Virus record (IMG/VR): IMGVR_UViG_3300007640_000345
Span: 1-20,135 of that record
Source: a virus
Reading direction: 5' to 3' (one strand)
Length of the DNA: 20,135 bases
A model generated the notes under the pieces. The model ran no database searches, had not been told where the DNA came from, and saw nothing but the letters and a program-made list of their open reading frames with translations. The translations under genes and the position numbers were made by a program. Below are positions 4,549 to 11,971 of the stretch, piece by piece. The first letter of the stretch is position 1; every line of letters begins with the position of its first letter.

Positions 4549-6059
4549 CCGGATACCACAAGACCTTAGACTTCTCGACGAGCCCGACGCTGTGGGACTT
4601 CCTGCAGTCTCGGGCCTTCGTGTCTATCGTGCGCGGCTCGGTCGGCTCGGGAAAGTCAACCGTCTGCTGCGCAAAGATTATGAAAGCCGCCATGGAGCAG
4701 GAGCCTGCCCCGGACGGCTGGCGCTACACCAAGGCCGCCGTCGTGCGCAACACCTACGGCGAGCTGGCGACCACGACCGTGGCGACCTGGCGCTCAATCT
4801 TCGACGAGGAGGTGTTCGGGCCGATCAGGATGGGCGCACCGATGACGCATCACATCCGCAACGAGGAGGGCAAGATCGACCTGCTGGTAGAGTTCCTCGC
4901 CCTCGACAAGCCAAAGGACATCAAGAAGCTCCTCTCCTGGGAGGGCAGCATCATCTGGTTCAACGAGCTGCGCGAGATGCCCAAGCAGCTCGTCGACGCC
5001 GCCACCGCCCGCGTCGGTCGATACCCATCGAAGGCAAGCCGAGGGGTCGAGTGCAGCTATGCCGCCATCCTCGGCGACACCAACCCGCCTGACGAGGATC
5101 ACTGGCTGCACGATCTAGAGATGGAGTGGCCCGATGAGTGGGAGTTCTTCGCCCAGCCACCCTCAGTGCTGACCCTCGAGGAGGCCCAGACGTCAGGTGT
5201 TGCCGTCGAGGATCGCGAGGTGATCGAGGCGTCCAACGAATTCTTCGTCGTCAACCCTGGCGCCGAGAACCTGAGCAACCTACCCGACCGCTACTATTCT
5301 CGCATGCTGCCTGGCAAGGACCGTGACTGGATCCGCGTCTATGCCCAGGGCCGCTACGGCTTCGTGTCAGACGGCAAGCCGGTGACGCCCGAGTACCGCG
5401 ACGACCTCATGGCGCGGGATGACCTGCCCGTCCTTGAGGATCGACCGCTCCTGCTCGGCCTGGACATCGGCGCAGGGACACTGGCACCGGCTGCGGTGTT
5501 TGGTCAGCTCCACCAGCGTGGCGTCTGGCTGATCCACCATGAGGTGGCGAGCCTGGACATGGGGCTTGAGCGTTTCGCCACGCAGGTCAAGCAGGAGGCG
5601 GCACAGATGTTCCCAGGCCGGAGCATCGAAAGGGCGTGGGCGGATCCTGCGGGCAACGGCCGCGACGAGGTGTTCGAGGTCGCGGCCATCGACCACATGC
5701 GAAGGCGCACCGGCATCCCGACGTTCGCCGCGCCGACCAACAACATCACCGCCAGGATCCAGGCGTGGCGCTCGCCGATGTCGCGCCTGATCGATGGGCA
5801 GCCCGGCCTCCTGATTAACCGGCGATGCTCTGGCCTGCGAGCATCCCTGTCAGGCCGCTGGCGTTTCCGGCGCGTCGAGGTGTCAGGGGCCGAGCGGTAT
5901 GCCGACAAGCCGGAGAAGAACGCCTATAGCCACAAGCCTGACGCCGGTGGCTACATGCTCCTGGGCGGGGGAGAGCATCGAGAGAACAAGGGCCAGGACC
6001 GCAACCGCTCGAGGGGCGGGGGAGCCCGCGTTGCCAAGCATGACTTCAAGATTTTCTGA
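4509..6059 (+). CDS. terL: Terminase large subunit (packaging ATPase/nuclease)
   Basis: A 516-residue protein of normal TerL length. The ATPase half has Walker A G43-SVGSGKS-T51, a Walker B-like SIIWFNE (147-153, with Asn where many ATPases have Asp, followed by the catalytic Glu) and a coupling-type motif GDTNPP (189-194). The nuclease half has the RNase H-like acidic triad: D319 in LLLGLDIGAG, D379 in WADPAGN and D478 in SHKPDAGGYML. It translocates DNA into the prohead through the portal and cuts it. The last 30 residues are Gly/Arg-rich. The ATG at 4509 overlaps the previous gene by 40 bases and has no good RBS, so coupling is likely; no other ATG lies before the Walker A. It belongs with terS upstream and portal downstream. 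Confidence 0.93.
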   Translation: MSQNHAANEGRPLTGYHKTLDFSTSPTLWDFLQSRAFVSIVRGSVGSGKSTVCCAKIMKAAMEQEPAPDGWRYTKAAVVRNTYGELATTTVATWRSIFDEEVFGPIRMGAPMTHHIRNEEGKIDLLVEFLALDKPKDIKKLLSWEGSIIWFNELREMPKQLVDAATARVGRYPSKASRGVECSYAAILGDTNPPDEDHWLHDLEMEWPDEWEFFAQPPSVLTLEEAQTSGVAVEDREVIEASNEFFVVNPGAENLSNLPDRYYSRMLPGKDRDWIRVYAQGRYGFVSDGKPVTPEYRDDLMARDDLPVLEDRPLLLGLDIGAGTLAPAAVFGQLHQRGVWLIHHEVASLDMGLERFATQVKQEAAQMFPGRSIERAWADPAGNGRDEVFEVAAIDHMRRRTGIPTFAAPTNNITARIQAWRSPMSRLIDGQPGLLINRRCSGLRASLSGRWRFRRVEVSGAERYADKPEKNAYSHKPDAGGYMLLGGGEHRENKGQDRNRSRGGGARVAKHDFKIF

Positions 6060-6070
6060 GGAGGATCTCC

Positions 6071-6415
6071 ATGAACGACGACATGACGCACTACATCACC
6101 GTGCACGGCCGCTTTCCTGACACCGGCATGCGGATAACCGAGGCCATCGACCGTGCGTCGGCATGGTGGGACAAGACCGGCCGCCACCTCGTCAAGACCG
6201 AGAGCAACCTGACCGAGGTGGGCCGCCAGGTCCGCACTGGCATCGTTGTCCCCGGCGAGATGACGCCCGAGCTGGACAGCGGGATCCTCCAGGCATGGCC
6301 CTGGGCGCAGCTCAACCAGCGTGAGCAGATGGCAATCGTGATCAGGTGGCACCATGACCACATCGCCGTGCCTGACGCCGGGGCCGCGCCCTACAACCCA
6401 CGCACGGCCCAGTGA
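6071..6415 (+). CDS. Hypothetical protein downstream of terL
   Basis: A 114-residue protein with a strong GAGGAGG site ahead of ATG 6071. It has no signal peptide or membrane segment. Notable stretches are ITEAIDRASAWWDKTGRHL (about 23-41) and, nearer the C-terminus, WPWAQLNQREQMAIVIRWHHDHI, both likely helical and rich in Trp. No family is recognised. The next gene starts inside its stop (GTGA), so the two are probably co-produced. Confidence 0.65.
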   Translation: MNDDMTHYITVHGRFPDTGMRITEAIDRASAWWDKTGRHLVKTESNLTEVGRQVRTGIVVPGEMTPELDSGILQAWPWAQLNQREQMAIVIRWHHDHIAVPDAGAAPYNPRTAQ

Positions 6416-6864
6416 TCAAGTACGGGATCCCCCGCTCCCGTGTTCCGGTCGCCGTCGTGTTCCAGCGCAGGATCACGCGGCGACGCTGGTGGCACCTCTT
6501 CACGGGCGACACCTGGGCTCACTGCTGGATGGTGGTGGCGTGTCCGTTCCCGGAGCCCGGCCTGATGGCCGATTACTACACGCTTAAGGTTGACCCACTG
6601 CCCTCGAGGCTGCACGTCGACATGGTCTGGGCGGCCCCCATTGATGTGCTGGCAGCCCTCCTCGAGCGTGACGAGGTGACCGACGTCGTGGAGCTGACAC
6701 TCGACATCGGCGTGAACGAGATCCACTGCCCTCGAGCAAGCCTGACGTGTGTGTCTGTTGCTAAAGCGATTATGGGAGTATGGTGGCCGCTCATCATTAC
6801 CCCGCGCCAGCTACATCGGAAGCTCCTGGCGCTGGGGGCAAGCTCTGTGAGGGGATATGGCTGA
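6412..6864 (+). CDS. Possible permuted NlpC/P60-type cysteine peptidase-like protein
   Basis: A 150-residue protein starting at GTG 6412 (GTGA overlap). Residues 34-42 (TWAHCWMVV) contain H37, and residues 111-122 (LTCVSVAKAIMG) contain C113 at the start of a predicted helix, followed by P-L-I-I-T-P-R-Q-L (126-134). This order, His strand first and then Cys helix with a later TP-x-x-L, is that of circularly permuted NlpC/P60 (papain-like) proteins, and I recall unannotated phage proteins with the same pattern. If active it could be an amidase or protease, for example in morphogenesis or cell-wall entry. Sequence evidence is pattern-level only. The gene overlaps the next by 8 bases. Confidence 0.5.
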   Translation: MIKYGIPRSRVPVAVVFQRRITRRRWWHLFTGDTWAHCWMVVACPFPEPGLMADYYTLKVDPLPSRLHVDMVWAAPIDVLAALLERDEVTDVVELTLDIGVNEIHCPRASLTCVSVAKAIMGVWWPLIITPRQLHRKLLALGASSVRGYG

Positions 6865-7081
6865 CACCGTCAAGAACATCTTTAACCCACCGAAACCGAA
6901 GGGGCCTGACCCCGAGCTGATCGCTGCGCAGCGGCGACAGCAGGAGCGCCTCGACAGCAGGGATGCGGAGGAAGAGCGCAAGCGCAAGGCTCGCGAGAAG
7001 GTTCTCGCGGCCAGGAGCCAGGGCGCACAGAACCTCTTTGACACCGAGACCGGTGTCGAGACGACCACACTGGGTGGCTGA
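6857..7081 (+). CDS. Small charged coiled protein upstream of portal
   Basis: A 74-residue protein with a proline-rich start (NPPKPKGPDPELIAAQ) and a long charged helix (about 23-53, RRQQERLDSRDAEEERKRK) followed by a Gly/Thr-rich tail ending just before the portal gene. This layout (PKPPxPDPEL, KE-rich helix, short tail) is common in small phage proteins next to head-tail genes, some of which are virion components. A specific function cannot be assigned. The start at 6857 overlaps the previous gene by 8 bases and has GAGGGG just upstream. Confidence 0.65.
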   Translation: MADTVKNIFNPPKPKGPDPELIAAQRRQQERLDSRDAEEERKRKAREKVLAARSQGAQNLFDTETGVETTTLGG

Positions 7082-7082
7082 C

Positions 7083-8657
7083 ATGGCAAAGAAGAACGCT
7101 CCGGTCAATCTCAAGAAACTGATTGCCCGCGCCGAGGCGGCCTGGCAACGCAAGCTGCAGTGGCAGGGCATCCTCGACGATGCCTATGAGTTCTGCCTGC
7201 CCATGCGAAACCGCTATAGCGACAAGACCGAGGGCAGCCAGAAGCTCGACCGGGTGTTCGACGGCACGGCCATCGAGGCGGTGCAGCGTTTCGCGTCGCG
7301 GTTCCAGTCACAGCTCACGCCACCGTTCCAGACATGGGCGGTTCTGAGCGATGGGCCTCTGGTCCCCCAGGAAAAGAAGGAGCAGGTTCGCACCCAGCTC
7401 CAGACCATCAACAAGCAGCTCTTCGCTGCGATCCACGCCAGCAACTTCGACCACATGATCGGCGAGGTCTATCTCGAGGGAGCAATCTCGACGGCTGGCA
7501 TGCTGATCCTCGAGGGCGACGACAGCTCGCCGCTCCTCATGCAGGCCGTTCCCAACTACCAGTTCGCGACCGACGACGGCCCGATGGGTTCCGTCGATGG
7601 TGCGTTCCGGCGATGGGAGGCACCGGTCAGGGAGATCGAGGAGACGTGGACAGACGCCGAGCTGCCCGAGGATCTCGCGAGGATCGGACGCGACACGCCC
7701 GAGCAGAAGGTCAAGCTCGAGGAGGGGACGTTCTACGACAGCCGGGCGAAGAAGTACGCCTACGTCGTCTGGTGGAAGGGCGGCGCGAAGGCCGAGCCCC
7801 ACAAGATTGTCGAGCGGTGGTACAACGAACATCCCTGGGTGTTCTTCCGCTGGACCAAGGTGGCTGGCGAGGCGATGGCTCGAGGCCCGGCGCTCTACGT
7901 CCTGCCCGACATCAAGACGCTAAACAAGGTCAAGGAGCTGGTTCTCAAGAACGCGTCGCTGTCTGTGGCAGGCGTGTGGACCGCCGTCGACGATGGCGTC
8001 ATCAACCCCGACACGATCCAGATCACGCCCGGTGCCGTTGTCGAGATCGGGGCGCAGGGTAACCTCCAGGCGCTCCAGACCGGCGGCCGCTTCGACGTCT
8101 CGCAGTTCATCATCGATGACCTGCAGATGACGATCAAACGAGCCCTTTTCGACAACCAGCTCCCGCCCGACGCAGGGCCGGTGCGCTCGCCGACCGAGAT
8201 CATGGAGCGGGTGAAGGAGCTGCAGGAGGAAACCGGCGCACCATTCGGTCGGATCTCGCATGAGTTCATCCGCCCACTGCTCCAGCGATGCCTCAACATC
8301 CTGGTGCGCAAGGGCATCATCCAGATCCCCGGCGCGGATCCCGCAGCCCCGACGCCCGAGCTGAAGATCGACGGCCTGTCGGTCGCCATCGAGATCACGT
8401 CGCCGCTCGCTCGTGTGCAGCAGATGAACGACGTGGACGGCGTGGTCAACTGGCTGCAGATCTCGTCGTTCGCCGGGCAGGAGGCGGTGATGGGATCCGT
8501 CAAGGTCGAGGACATCCCGCCGTGGTTTGCCGACAAGCTGGGCATTGACCTCAAGCTCGTTCGCAGCGAAAGTGAACGGGCCGAGCTGCAGAAGGCCATG
8601 GCCCAGATGATGGCCCAGCAGCAGATGGCCCAGCAGGCTCCGCAGCAGGGGCAGTAA
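7083..8657 (+). CDS. Portal protein (T7 gp8-like head-tail connector)
   Basis: A 524-residue protein. The opening (RAEAAWQRKLQWQGILDDAYEFCLP) and the segment LDRVFDGTAIEAVQRFASRFQSQLTPP-x-x-x-W are hallmarks of the T7-like head-to-tail connector family, which is usually 500-560 residues. Twelve subunits form the ring through which TerL pumps DNA and to which the tail attaches. The middle contains ARGPALYVLPDIKTLNKVKE, and the C-terminus a Gln/Met-rich tail (MAQMMAQQQMAQQ). ATG 7083 follows GGTGG and starts directly after the previous stop; an in-frame extension upstream to 6963 only reads through the preceding gene. Confidence 0.92.
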   Translation: MAKKNAPVNLKKLIARAEAAWQRKLQWQGILDDAYEFCLPMRNRYSDKTEGSQKLDRVFDGTAIEAVQRFASRFQSQLTPPFQTWAVLSDGPLVPQEKKEQVRTQLQTINKQLFAAIHASNFDHMIGEVYLEGAISTAGMLILEGDDSSPLLMQAVPNYQFATDDGPMGSVDGAFRRWEAPVREIEETWTDAELPEDLARIGRDTPEQKVKLEEGTFYDSRAKKYAYVVWWKGGAKAEPHKIVERWYNEHPWVFFRWTKVAGEAMARGPALYVLPDIKTLNKVKELVLKNASLSVAGVWTAVDDGVINPDTIQITPGAVVEIGAQGNLQALQTGGRFDVSQFIIDDLQMTIKRALFDNQLPPDAGPVRSPTEIMERVKELQEETGAPFGRISHEFIRPLLQRCLNILVRKGIIQIPGADPAAPTPELKIDGLSVAIEITSPLARVQQMNDVDGVVNWLQISSFAGQEAVMGSVKVEDIPPWFADKLGIDLKLVRSESERAELQKAMAQMMAQQQMAQQAPQQGQ

Positions 8658-8668
8658 CAGGAGGGAAC

Positions 8669-8962
8669 ATGCCAGTTTTCAGTGAGAACGGATGGTCTGG
8701 GCTCGAGGCAGCCCGACCGGACAAAACCGACGTTGATGAACGCCGCGACCTGGACCGCGACATCCTCGGAGCCTTCACCACGCCCCGAGGTCGCCGCGTC
8801 CTGCAGTGGCTGCGCGACGTCACCATCGAAGCATCGGGGCCGCACCCCACACTGACCGGTATCGGGCTGGAGTTTCGTGACCAGCTCGTCTACCGGGAAG
8901 GTCAGCGGGATCTGGTGCGGGACATCGAGAAGCGCATGGAACGCGCGAAGGAGGAACGATGA
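8669..8962 (+). CDS. Bbp19-like phage structural-module protein
   Basis: A 97-residue protein with AGGAGGG and good spacing before ATG 8669. The pattern DI-x-x-AF-x-TP-x-GRRVLQWL (31-48) followed by FRDQLVYREGQRDLVRDI (69-86) matches the Bbp19 family first named from Bordetella podovirus BPP-1, where the gene also lies in the head module. Its exact role is not established; it may be a minor head or assembly protein. The following gene starts within its stop codon (ATGA). Confidence 0.7.
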   Translation: MPVFSENGWSGLEAARPDKTDVDERRDLDRDILGAFTTPRGRRVLQWLRDVTIEASGPHPTLTGIGLEFRDQLVYREGQRDLVRDIEKRMERAKEER

Positions 8963-9357
8963 GTGCTGACCTGACTTTAGAAGAGGTGGTTGCGGGCCTG
9001 GACCCAGACGTCGAGGCGCACTGGACCAAGACCGGCCTACCCAACCTCAATGCGGTCAAGGAGATCCTCGGCCGGGCGGTGAGCCGAAAGGACATCGACG
9101 ACAAGGGTCTGGCCGACTGGACGCAGGGCAAGGCCGCTGACGCAAAGCGGAAGGCGAAGGAGGAGGCCGAGGCCACCGTCCAGATCTCGAGCCCGGTGCA
9201 CGAGGTGACCCCTGGGCCGGTCGAGCCCGAGCCCCTGGAGCGCACACCCCTCAAGGACGCGGTCGATATTGTGATTGCTGCGGGCGTCCCCGGATCCGAG
9301 GTCGAGCTGCGCGAGGCCGCCTCATACCTCAAGCTCTGGAGGGCAAAGCATGCCTGA
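8959..9357 (+). CDS. Conserved phage hypothetical protein between portal and scaffold
   Basis: A 132-residue acidic protein. Residues 17-48 (EAHWTKTGLPNLNAVKEILGR then VSRKDID) follow a recurring phage pattern, HW-x-x-x-GLP-x-x-x-x-V-x-x-x-x-G-x-x-VSR, seen in small head-module proteins. A Lys/Glu-rich helix, a Pro/Glu-rich linker (about 83-99) and a C-terminal helix follow. No biochemical role is known to me. It is coupled to the Bbp19-like gene by ATGA and overlaps the scaffold gene by 8 bases. Confidence 0.65.
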   Translation: MSADLTLEEVVAGLDPDVEAHWTKTGLPNLNAVKEILGRAVSRKDIDDKGLADWTQGKAADAKRKAKEEAEATVQISSPVHEVTPGPVEPEPLERTPLKDAVDIVIAAGVPGSEVELREAASYLKLWRAKHA

Positions 9358-10183
9358 CGACAACAACGACGGCCTCATGGGCGTGGCTGGCGACGAACAG
9401 CAGACGACGACGAACACCGAGCAGGAGGCCGCGTCTGAGCCGAGAGACGATGGCAAGCCGACGCGTCCCGACTGGGCGCCCGAGCAATTCTGGAACGCCG
9501 AGAAGAACGAGCTGAACGGCGAGAAGCTGGCGAAGAGCTACAACGACCTGCGGGCTGAGTTCAACAAGGGCAGGAAGGGCCTGGGCAAGACGCCCGACAG
9601 CCCTGATGGCTACCTCGAGGACTTCAAGATCGAGCGGGAGCGCGGCGAGGGTGACGACAAGAAGACCCTCGAGCGGATCCGCGAGGTGGCTGGCGACGAC
9701 CCCGCACTCCTGGCGTTTGCCGAGGTTGCCCACAAGAACGGCCTGACCGACAAGCAGTTCAAGTCCCTGGTCTCCGATGCGATGTTCGCCTTCGACGGCC
9801 TCATGCCAGAGCCATTTGATCTCGACCGGGAGATCGAGGCGCTGGGCATGCCGACGATTGACGACGCCAAGAACCTGATCGCGACCAACAAGAACTGGCT
9901 CGACCGCATGCATGCCGACGGCACCCTGAACGAGGACCAGTATCTTGCCGCACGTCAGATGGGCATGTCGGCGCTTGGCCTGCAAACCCTCAACGCCCTG
10001 CGTGAGCAGGCCGGAGAGAAGCCGATCCCGACCAACACCATGCGCTCGAACGGCGGCATGAAAACCAGGGCCGAGCTGGCGGAAATGATGAAGGATCCGC
10101 GCTACAGCGAGGACAGCCCCATCGGCGAGCAGTACCGCGACGAGGTGTCTCGCGGCTTCGTGGCTCTCACGGGAGGTCAATGA
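9350..10183 (+). CDS. Capsid assembly scaffolding protein
   Basis: A 277-residue, strongly acidic and helical protein between portal and major capsid genes, the standard scaffold position. It begins with a disordered Asp/Gln/Thr-rich stretch, then RPDWAPEQFWNAEKNELNGEKLAKSYNDLRAEF (about 40-72), a pattern common in podoviral scaffold proteins (P-x-x-FW-x-x-x-x-x-x-x-x-x-E-x-LA-x-SY-x-x-LR). The body carries long helices and the C-terminus ends PIGEQYRDEVSRGFVALTG. It would fill the prohead and leave before packaging. ATG 9350 has GGAGGG at 9338-9343. Confidence 0.85.
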   Translation: MPDDNNDGLMGVAGDEQQTTTNTEQEAASEPRDDGKPTRPDWAPEQFWNAEKNELNGEKLAKSYNDLRAEFNKGRKGLGKTPDSPDGYLEDFKIERERGEGDDKKTLERIREVAGDDPALLAFAEVAHKNGLTDKQFKSLVSDAMFAFDGLMPEPFDLDREIEALGMPTIDDAKNLIATNKNWLDRMHADGTLNEDQYLAARQMGMSALGLQTLNALREQAGEKPIPTNTMRSNGGMKTRAELAEMMKDPRYSEDSPIGEQYRDEVSRGFVALTGGQ

Positions 10184-10188
10184 CAATC

Positions 10189-10217
10189 TTGCGCCCGGCA
10201 CACGTCAGGCGTATAAG
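10189..10217 (+). promoter_or_regulatory. Predicted sigma70 promoter for the capsid genes
   Basis: TTGCGC (10189-10194) and TATAAG (10212-10217, 5 of 6 match to TATAAT) are separated by exactly 17 bases. They lie just after the scaffold stop in the longest intergenic gap of the window, so the start would fall near 10224 and give a leader of about 235 bases ahead of the capsid ATG. The -35 match is modest (3 of 6). Confidence 0.4.
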
Positions 10218-10220
10218 CAA

Positions 10221-10296
10221 GGTGCTGGTGGCCCCCCAAAGGCTTTAGCACCCAGGGGGCGGGGTTTGGGTTCCCTCCTGTGCCTCGCCCCCGCCC
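10221..10296 (+). other. GC-rich structured leader with alternative hairpins
   Basis: Several exact pairings compete here. GGTGCT (10221-10226) pairs with AGCACC (10247-10252); GCCCCC (10231-10236) pairs with GGGGGC (10255-10260); GGGCGGGG (10257-10264) pairs with CCCCGCCC (10289-10296). The first two interlock and the last two share bases, so they are mutually exclusive. No T-run follows any of them, which argues against simple termination. Downstream to 10460 there are only small hairpins (GCAGA/TCTGC at 10356-10372, TCAGG/CCTGA at 10381-10397) and no convincing ORF. The leader may stabilise the capsid mRNA or be regulatory. Confidence 0.4.
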
Positions 10297-10460
10297 ACTG
10301 CGGCTCGCCCTTGCGCGGCAACCACCAGAAGGCCCACCAGAGCCTCTAATCTGGAGCAGACGACCCATCTGCCTCGGCAATCAGGGCGACGTCCTGACCC
10401 AGACATAGGCAACGGCAATCGTTCGGCGATGAACCCATCATCAACCGGAGAGATTGACCC

Positions 10461-11309
10461 ATGTCAAAGCAACTCACCGACGCAGCGGTCGCCCAGTTCG
10501 ACACCGAAGTGAAACACGAGTACCAGGGTATGGAGATGCTCCGCCCCACGGCTCGCGTTCGCACGGGTGTTGTCGGCTCGACGCACCGTTTCCCCAAAAT
10601 GGGGAAGGGTATGGCAACGCCCCGCGTCCCTCAGACGGACGTCGTCCCGATGAACATTGCCCACACGAACCGCACGGCCACCCTCGAGGACTGGAACGCC
10701 CCCGAGTACACCGACATCTTCGACCAGCAGAAGGTCAACTACAGCGAGCGCCAGCAGCTCGCCATGGTGATCGCTGGTGCGATTGGCCGTCGCTGCGATC
10801 AGCTCATCATCGATGCCCTTGATGCGGCCTCGACGAGCCTGACCGTTGCAACGTCCGTCGGCGGTTCCAACACCGGCTTGAACGTGGCGAAGCTCCGCCG
10901 CGCCAAGCAGCTCCTCGACACGAACGGCGTCCCTGCGAAGGATCGCGCCATGGTGGCTCATACCATTGGCAATGAGCAGCTCCTCGGCGAGACCGAGGTC
11001 ACCAGTGCGGACTACAATTCGGTCCGCGCTCTCACGTCGGGCGAGATCAACACGTTCCTCGGCTTCACGTTCTACTTCGTTGAAGATCGTGACGAGGGCG
11101 GCCTCACCCTGTCCACGAACACGCGCACCAACTTCGCCTTCCACGGCGGTGCCATGGGTGCAATCGGCCTCGCGGTCGGTATCGAGTTCAGCACCAGCGT
11201 GGACTGGATCCCCGAGAAAACCTCGTGGCTGGCAAACGGCATCTTTTCTGCAGGCGCGATTGACATCGACGCAGGCGGCATCGTTGACGTTTCCACCTAC
11301 GAAGCATAG
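10461..11309 (+). CDS. Major capsid protein
   Basis: A 282-residue protein starting at ATG 10461 after GGAGAG. It directly follows the scaffold gene and a promoter-bearing gap and precedes a capsid-surface protein, as major capsid genes do. It opens with AQFDTEVKHEYQGMEMLRPTAR, continues with a region resembling phage capsid-like proteins (KMGKGMATPRVPQTDVVPMN; DIFDQQKVNYSERQQLAMV) and ends with an AMGAIGLAVG-x-E-F-S-x-x-VDW-I-P-EKTSW-L strand set like the HK97-type A domain seen in podoviral coats. Several hundred copies would build the shell. It is shorter than T7 gp10A (about 345). Codons look more uniformly optimised (mostly C- and G-ending) than in neighbouring small genes. Confidence 0.88.
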   Translation: MSKQLTDAAVAQFDTEVKHEYQGMEMLRPTARVRTGVVGSTHRFPKMGKGMATPRVPQTDVVPMNIAHTNRTATLEDWNAPEYTDIFDQQKVNYSERQQLAMVIAGAIGRRCDQLIIDALDAASTSLTVATSVGGSNTGLNVAKLRRAKQLLDTNGVPAKDRAMVAHTIGNEQLLGETEVTSADYNSVRALTSGEINTFLGFTFYFVEDRDEGGLTLSTNTRTNFAFHGGAMGAIGLAVGIEFSTSVDWIPEKTSWLANGIFSAGAIDIDAGGIVDVSTYEA

Positions 11310-11321
11310 GAGGACACGCTC

Positions 11322-11900
11322 ATGGCTCTCGATAAAACCAAGCTCAATCCCGGTGGTTCGCCGGGTGGTCGTGGAGACAGCCCGGTCCTCTGGACCTATG
11401 CCTCCACGGCGGATGCCCTCGCCACAATCGCGGCGTCGGGCTATTTCAACGACATCGCCTACATGCTCACGTCGGGCGACGTCATCTACGTCAACGCCTC
11501 CGATGGTTCGGCCTGGTATGAAGTGACCAGCTCGGCAGGGGTCGTGACGTCTGCACCCATCGGGGCTGACACGTTCATCCTGACGGGGCAGATCACCGAC
11601 ATCTCGACGGCCGGTCAGGTCTACATCGTGTCGCCTGTGGCGGCCGAGGTGGTCTCGGTTTCGAGTGTGATCAACACCGCCATCACGACAGCGGATGCCA
11701 CGCTGACCGTGAAGACGGCCGCAGGCACGGTCGGCACCATCACGGTTGCCTACTCTGGCTCGGCCCCTGGTGACGTTGACACCCTGGCGGCATCGTCCAA
11801 CACGGCGGTGGCGGCTGGTGCAACGGTCGAGATCGAGACGGATGGTGGATCTTCCACCGCCTCGGTCGCTCAGATCACGGTGCTGATGCGTCGCACCTGA
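11322..11900 (+). CDS. Capsid decoration / head-surface protein, probably two-domain
   Basis: A 192-residue protein with AGGAGG (overlapping the capsid stop) and ATG 11322. Residues 23-78 (LWTYASTADALATIAASGYFND, then a Leu/Ser-Gly-Asp stretch, VTSSAGVVTS) form one beta-rich unit of a type I recall beside phage coat genes. Residues 85-190 (FILTGQITDISTAGQVYIVSPV, later TLTVKTAAGTVGTITVAYSG) form a Thr/Ala/Val-rich second unit typical of head fibre or decoration proteins. It has almost no Cys and few Lys, as expected for an exposed beta protein. It would bind the mature shell and add stability or surface adhesion; this rests on position and composition. Confidence 0.6.
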   Translation: MALDKTKLNPGGSPGGRGDSPVLWTYASTADALATIAASGYFNDIAYMLTSGDVIYVNASDGSAWYEVTSSAGVVTSAPIGADTFILTGQITDISTAGQVYIVSPVAAEVVSVSSVINTAITTADATLTVKTAAGTVGTITVAYSGSAPGDVDTLAASSNTAVAAGATVEIETDGGSSTASVAQITVLMRRT

Positions 11901-11922
11901 TGCTGACCGCTTGAACGGAACA

Positions 11923-11960
11923 GGGGCGGCTCGTTTCACGGCGGGTCGCCCCTTTTCTCT
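11923..11960 (+). terminator. Strong intrinsic terminator after the capsid genes
   Basis: GGGGCGGCTCG (11923-11933) pairs over 11 positions, including two G-U pairs, with CGGGTCGCCCC (11942-11952) across an 8-base loop. TTTTCTCT follows directly. It lies 22 bases after the decoration gene stop and ahead of the tail genes, the position of the T-phi terminator downstream of gene 10 in T7. Readthrough would still be needed for the tail genes unless another promoter exists. Confidence 0.85.
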
Positions 11961-11971
11961 AGTGAGGTGAC

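Noticed and set aside
6963-7082. N-terminal extension of the portal protein
   Set aside because: It reads through the preceding gene in another frame; family proteins begin near the MAKKNAP start at 7083.
10311-10350. Second TTGCGC with TCTAAT as another capsid promoter
   Set aside because: The spacer is 28 bases, too long for a sigma70 promoter, and no better -35 lies at 16-18 bases.
11367-11384. GRGDSP peptide in the decoration protein, identical to the integrin-binding motif of fibronectin
   Set aside because: A six-residue match is likely chance in a Gly/Ser-rich tail of a bacterial virus; no animal cell context exists.
10464-11939. A 491-codon open frame on the minus strand opposite the capsid genes
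   Set aside because: It lies fully antisense to two well supported genes with good ribosome sites, has low-complexity Arg/Asp/Gly-rich translation and no domain pattern. It is a GC-rich shadow frame, as are the 401-codon frame at 12556-13761 and the 346-codon frame at 16301-17341.
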